Source of the DNA: Gp13-AA77 sp035578005
GTDB lineage: Bacteria > Acidobacteriota > Terriglobia > UBA7540
Assembly (NCBI GenBank): GCA_035578005.1
Contig: DATJYK010000131.1
Coordinates: 1 to 64,000, forward strand
Reading direction: 5' to 3'
Length of the DNA: 64,000 nt
Position 1 is the stretch's first letter, and each line of letters opens with the position of its first letter. Of the stretch, positions 60,418-64,000 are shown one piece after another. The notes beneath the pieces were generated by a model. That model made no database searches, was not told where the DNA came from, and saw only the letters and a list, made by a program, of their open reading frames with translations. The position numbers and the translations under genes are program-made.

Positions 60418-60747
60418 TCAGGCTCCTTCCAGCACCAGCCCGATAGCTGCGGAGAGCCGTTTCCAGTTGGCCTCTTCCCGCTCCAGATACGCGCGCCCCG
60501 CCGCGGTCAGCGAGTAATACTTCGCGCGCCGATTGTTGTCACTCTCGCCCCACTTGGCGCGAATCCATCCGCTTTGCTCCAGGCGATGCAGGGCGGGATA
60601 CAACGCTCCCTGGTTCACCTGAAGCACTTCTTTTGAAACCTGCCGGATGCGTTGGGCGATGCCCCATCCGTGCATGGGTTCAAGAGCGACGGTCTTAAGG
60701 ATCAGGAGGTCCAATGTCCCTTGGACCAAATCGGTTGGTTTACCCAT
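60418..60747 (-). CDS. PadR-family transcriptional regulator
   Basis: A 109-residue winged-helix repressor: LVQGTLDLLILKTVALEPMH, GWGIAQRIRQ, QGALYPALHRLEQSGWIRAK and the YYSLTAAGRAYLEREEANWK helix are the PadR hallmarks. PadR genes commonly precede ADOP permeases in Acidobacteriota. The ATG at 60747 follows GAGGGGAG; the open frame to 60762 reaches the predicted transcription start and is not used. An inverted repeat over its own promoter suggests autoregulation. Confidence 0.92.
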   Translation of the reverse strand: MGKPTDLVQGTLDLLILKTVALEPMHGWGIAQRIRQVSKEVLQVNQGALYPALHRLEQSGWIRAKWGESDNNRRAKYYSLTAAGRAYLEREEANWKRLSAAIGLVLEGA

Positions 60748-60761
60748 TTCCACTCCCCTCA

Positions 60762-60801
60762 ACTATCGACAATAAACATTACCGTTGCTCTTGTCAATAG
60801 T
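60762..60801 (-). promoter_or_regulatory. padR promoter with overlapping inverted-repeat operator
   Basis: On the minus strand TTGACA (60797-60792), a 17-base spacer and TATTGT (60774-60769). An 11-base inverted repeat, ACTATTGACAA and TTGTCGATAGT (one mismatch, 18 bases apart), covers both hexamers, so a bound dimer would block transcription. Confidence 0.65.
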
Positions 60802-60821
60802 CAAGAGGAGATCGGAAGTGG

Positions 60822-60915
60822 ATCAATTTGAGGTAGGGGAAGCCCTTGTGGCCGCCCATCTCAGGGCGGTGCTGTTACTTGGGCGCGGCCCCGAGGGCCG
60901 CCCCTACGTCAAGTT
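60822..60915. repeat. Family D palindrome, diverged copy
   Basis: Imperfect arms (GGTAGGGGAAGCCCTTGTGG near 60832 and GAGGGCCGCCCCTACGTCAA near 60894) match the element at 26754-26850. It lies between the divergent padR promoter and the kinase stop codon. Confidence 0.75.
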
Positions 60916-60936
60916 GCGCGAGCCCAGTTTTTGAGG

Positions 60937-63768
60937 TCAGTTCTGGTGCATGGCGGTGCGGAGGGTCACCAGGCTGGCGTTGGCCTGGTGACGGAAGGCC
61001 GGTCGCGGGTCTGTTTCGAGAGGCGCCTCACTTTCCCGCAGAAGCGCCTCTGCCTCGGAGTAGCGATGCAACGAGACCAGGCACATCCCCAAGGCATTCT
61101 GCGCCTCGGCCGTTTGCCAGGGCACCAGCGGAAACGGTGGATGATCTGCGGCGTCCAACGCCTTGCGAAGCACCGGCTCAGCCTCGGCCGCCTTACCTTC
61201 AGCGGTGAGAATCTCCCCGAGACGCACTTGAGCTATCAGGATGTCCGGATGGCCGGGCTCAAGCTTCTTTTCGCGGATCTGCAAGGCCTGGCGCGCCAGA
61301 GGTTCGGCCGCAGCCGGGTCATTCTGGAACCATCGCGCTATGGCCAGATCAATGAGCGACGCAGCCACGTCCGGGTGCTGGTCGCCGCCAAGCTTGCGCC
61401 GCATTTCCAGGGCCTGCCGCGCGTAGCGTTCGGCGGCCGGGTAGTCGCCGCGGTCGAACTGCAGCACGCCGATATTCGCAAGCACTTGAGCCACGGACCA
61501 GTTCACGGGCCCGCTTGTCTGCTGCAAAATCTCGAGCGCCTGCTGGTAGCATTGCGCGGCGCCTGCGTAGTCGCCCTTGGCCTGCAGCAGGCGGGCCCAG
61601 TTATCCAGGGGGCCGATCAGCCTTGGACTCTTCGGGTCAAAATGCTTGCGCGCAATGACGAGATGCTCGGCGAGAAAGGGCTCCGCCTCGTTCCAGTTCC
61701 CGCTTTCCACCAGCGCCCACCCCAGATTGTTCAGGGTATAAGTCAGGTCGGGGTGATCCGCGCCCAGCACTTTTCTGCGCAAGGCCAGGTCCCTTCGGTC
61801 CATGGCAATGGCATCGAGCAGGTCGCCCTCACGCAGGAAGGCGCCTGCCAGGTTATGGAGATAGTTGGCGTAGTCCGGGCTGTCCTCGCCCTGCAGTCGC
61901 CGCGTGACGTCCACAGCCTCCTCGAGGAGCTGTGTGGCCTCGCGATAGGCGCCCTGCCGGAAGAGTTCCAGGGCCAGGTAGTCTCGGGAGGCGGCTCGAA
62001 GAGTGCTGTCCGCACTCAGAGGAATAGTGAGCGCCTTCCGCAGCAAAGCTTCCGCTTCCTGGTCCTTGTTCTCCAGGTAGAGACATTCACCCAAGGCGAT
62101 GAGGCTGTCGGCCACCAGTTCGTTGTTGTTGCCGGGGGCGCGCTGCCGGATGGCGAGCGCTTCGCGAAAAAGGGGCTCCGCCTTGGCATATTGGTCTTCA
62201 AGCCGAAGCGTTGTGCCCAGCCCCTGAGCGGCCGCGGCGAGATCAAGCCCGCGGCGACCGGGTGCGCGCTTCCGGATTTGGTAAGCGCGCTCCATCAGAG
62301 GATGCGCCTGAGTGTACAGACCCAAGCTGTCATAAGCCTGCCCAATATTGAGAAGCATGGTGGCTTGCAATTCCGGGTCGCCGGCCAGCTCCTGGTCAAC
62401 CCGTTTCGCGCCCTGGTCAAGAAGCTCGCGAGCTGTAACTTCCTGCCCCCGAGCCTGCGACGGCGTGGCAGCCTGAAAAATGCTTGCCAGAAACTGCGCC
62501 TCTCGCTCCGCCCTCAACCGCTCGAGCGTGGCGCGCCGAGCCAGCAGTCCCATTTCGACGCCGAAAGCGATCAGCGCCAACGCCGCGACTGAGGCTGCAA
62601 TCGCTGCGGCACGATGGCGGCCGATGAACTTTCGCGCTTGATACCGCCTTGCGCCACTCGCCGCCTGCACCGGATAGCCTCGAAGGTACCGCAGCAAATC
62701 CTCGGAGAACGCAGCCACCGAGGCGTAACGTTGCTCAGGCTCCTTGCGCATCGCCTTGAGTACGATATGGTCCAGGTCTCCTCGCAACTCCCTGGCTTCG
62801 AGCGGTGCGAGCGACGCGCTAGTGCGGCTGGCCGTACTGGGGCGAATCGGCTCCTGCTCGCAAATGGCGCGCGCGATTTCCAGGGGACTCTTGGTCTCGA
62901 TGCGAAACGGCGACCGTCCCGTCGCCAATTCATACAGCAGCACTCCGAGCGCGTAAACGTCCGTCGCGGTGGTTACCGGCTCGCCCCGCACCTGCTCGGG
63001 ACTGGCGTACTCCGGCGTCATCAGGCGCTGAGTGGCCACGGTTCGGAAGGGACCCTGCGCCTCAGGGTCCATCAGCTTGGCAATCCCAAAATCGAGGAGC
63101 TTCGGCACGCCCTCAGCCGTCACCAGAATGTTTCCCGGCTTGATGTCGCGGTGGACCACGAGGTTGCGATGAGCGTATTCCACCGCCCCGCATACGGTGC
63201 GGAACAACTGCAACAGCTCGGCGGCGGGCAGCGGATTGCGCTGGCAGTACTCGTCGATGACGACACCATCGACGTATTCCATGACCAGGTACGGTGCGCC
63301 TTCGGGAGTGATTCCTCCGTCCAGCAGGCGGGCGATGTTGGGGTGATCGAGGTTGGCGAGAATTTGGCGCTCGGCCCTGAATCGGCGCAGCATTTCGGGG
63401 CTCTGGCCGAAGCCGGCGTGCATCAACTTGATGGCCACCTGCTGCTGGAACTGCTGGTCAGCACGGTTGGCCAGGTAGACCAGGCCCATGCCGCCTTCGC
63501 CGAGCAGCTTAACGATTTGATAGGGACCGATGCGCTGGCCTGACTTATGCTGGACGACTTCGCGCGCCGCCTCGTCAATGGGACGGCGAAGGTCAGCCAG
63601 CGTCCGGTCCGAGGATCGAAGCAGAGCCTCCACTTCCCGGCGCAACTCGGTATCACTGCCACAGGCTTGCGCAAGGAAAGCGGGGCGGGCAGACGGTTCC
63701 AAATCGGAGGCTTCAAAGAAGAGCTCTTCGAGCCGCTGCCAGCGTTCCGGAGCCGCCTCCGTGCTCAT
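60937..63768 (-). CDS. Serine/threonine protein kinase with C-terminal TPR domain
   Basis: A 943-residue membrane kinase. Residues about 84-345 form a Hanks-type kinase with P-loop GEGGMG (90-95), Lys114 in VAIKLMH, HRDIKPGN (206-213), DFG (226-228) and TPEYASPEQV. One membrane helix follows (AAAIAASVAALALIAFGVEM, about 385-405), and then about 500 residues of Kinesin-light-chain-like TPRs (for example YTQAHPLMERAYQIRKRAPG, YPAAERYARQALEMRRKLGG). Its ATG overlaps the stop of the ECF sigma gene by ATGA. Kinases of this setting can phosphorylate the paired sigma factor (family knowledge; not shown here). Start at 63768 with AGAGG upstream. Confidence 0.94.
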   Translation of the reverse strand: MSTEAAPERWQRLEELFFEASDLEPSARPAFLAQACGSDTELRREVEALLRSSDRTLADLRRPIDEAAREVVQHKSGQRIGPYQIVKLLGEGGMGLVYLANRADQQFQQQVAIKLMHAGFGQSPEMLRRFRAERQILANLDHPNIARLLDGGITPEGAPYLVMEYVDGVVIDEYCQRNPLPAAELLQLFRTVCGAVEYAHRNLVVHRDIKPGNILVTAEGVPKLLDFGIAKLMDPEAQGPFRTVATQRLMTPEYASPEQVRGEPVTTATDVYALGVLLYELATGRSPFRIETKSPLEIARAICEQEPIRPSTASRTSASLAPLEARELRGDLDHIVLKAMRKEPEQRYASVAAFSEDLLRYLRGYPVQAASGARRYQARKFIGRHRAAAIAASVAALALIAFGVEMGLLARRATLERLRAEREAQFLASIFQAATPSQARGQEVTARELLDQGAKRVDQELAGDPELQATMLLNIGQAYDSLGLYTQAHPLMERAYQIRKRAPGRRGLDLAAAAQGLGTTLRLEDQYAKAEPLFREALAIRQRAPGNNNELVADSLIALGECLYLENKDQEAEALLRKALTIPLSADSTLRAASRDYLALELFRQGAYREATQLLEEAVDVTRRLQGEDSPDYANYLHNLAGAFLREGDLLDAIAMDRRDLALRRKVLGADHPDLTYTLNNLGWALVESGNWNEAEPFLAEHLVIARKHFDPKSPRLIGPLDNWARLLQAKGDYAGAAQCYQQALEILQQTSGPVNWSVAQVLANIGVLQFDRGDYPAAERYARQALEMRRKLGGDQHPDVAASLIDLAIARWFQNDPAAAEPLARQALQIREKKLEPGHPDILIAQVRLGEILTAEGKAAEAEPVLRKALDAADHPPFPLVPWQTAEAQNALGMCLVSLHRYSEAEALLRESEAPLETDPRPAFRHQANASLVTLRTAMHQN

Positions 63769-64000
63769 GAACGCGCCTCTGCGGGGGAACCGCGCCCGAG
63801 TTCGTTGTATAGCCACGCCTTGGCCATCTTCAGTTCGCGATGCAGCGTGGCCGGTGAGATTTCAAGCGCCGCGGCGGCTTCGTCATACGTGAGTCCGCCA
63901 AAGAAAAGAAGTTCGATGACCTCGCTCTTGCGGCGGTCGCGGACGGCGAGGCGCTCCAGGGCTTCGTCCAACTCCAGTATTTGCGCGGGTGGCTGCGCGC
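63765..64000 (-). CDS. ECF sigma factor, C-terminal part (runs off the window)
   Basis: The last 78 codons are visible, with the 5' end beyond position 64000. They contain a sigma region 4: AVRDRRKSEVIELLFFGGLT, YDEAAAALEISPATLHRELK. The preceding PAQILELDEALERL continues the frame to the window edge. It resembles the ECF factors paired with Ser/Thr kinases in Acidobacteriota and Planctomycetes. Stop and kinase start overlap. Confidence 0.85.
   Translation of the reverse strand, partial: AQPPAQILELDEALERLAVRDRRKSEVIELLFFGGLTYDEAAAALEISPATLHRELKMAKAWLYNELGRGSPAEARS

Noticed and set aside
60931..62592. 553-codon open frame on the plus strand opposite the kinase TPR region
   Set aside because: It mirrors the codon pattern of the real kinase gene, has no motif and no ribosome binding site.

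Overview
The window reads as a chromosome segment of an Acidobacteriota bacterium (inferred, not proven by a marker gene). The grounds are three 890-942 residue FtsX/MacB-type permeases of the acidobacterial duplicated orphan permease (ADOP) type, one of them with a PadR regulator; a VWFA-related protein of the acidobacterial type; a 1317-residue Oar-like TonB-dependent receptor; a serine/threonine kinase with TPRs behind an ECF sigma factor; and many REP-like palindromes. No rRNA or tRNA gene was found.

Layout. 0.3-9.4 kb: MFS exporter, RtcB RNA ligase, aldehyde dehydrogenase, a DUF3303-like protein, a cold-shock protein with a strong promoter and 5' leader, a secreted TPR protein, then a repeat-rich gap with a REP-transposase remnant. 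9.4-18.2 kb: TonB receptor, an orphan promoter with a structured leader, thymidine phosphorylase and purine nucleoside phosphorylase (nucleoside salvage), and a RodZ-like protein. 18.4-29.4 kb: VWFA-related protein, PQQ/cytochrome c dehydrogenase, a Lys/Ala-rich repeat protein, an ECF sigma factor overlapping a six-fold VOC protein, a VapBC-like toxin-antitoxin pair, a cupin and a Tat-exported aldo/keto reductase. 29.7-35.8 kb: a complete RND efflux operon. 45.0-35.9 kb (minus strand): a long gene train that joins partner-switching regulators (anti-sigma kinase, STAS protein, PP2C/SpoIIE phosphatase), a complete Mla/MCE lipid transporter (MlaE, MlaF, MlaD, lipoprotein), a cNMP-domain histidine kinase with a response regulator fused to a thioredoxin-reductase-like flavoprotein, and rsmA. 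45.2-47.6 kb: a DUF5009 acyltransferase-like membrane protein and an S53-type peptidase. 47.9-60.8 kb: three ADOP permeases, an 828-residue protein of unknown function, a HicBA pair and a PadR regulator. 60.9-64.0 kb: an STPK-TPR kinase and the end of its ECF sigma factor.

The most unusual structure is not a gene. More than a dozen tracts of degenerate tandem heptanucleotides (period 7, a different core heptamer in each tract) lie between genes from 14 to 60 kb and also enter coding sequence: as heptad repeats in the 828-residue protein, and in the N-termini of the RND outer-membrane factor and purine nucleoside phosphorylase. The same 828-residue frame also carries, without a stop, a copy of a large palindrome that is otherwise intergenic. 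Other points to check are the orphan riboswitch-like leader at 13.9 kb, the three 40-bp-spaced repeats upstream of rtcB, the ECF-sixfold VOC pair, and the Mla/partner-switch/redox-like regulator operon.
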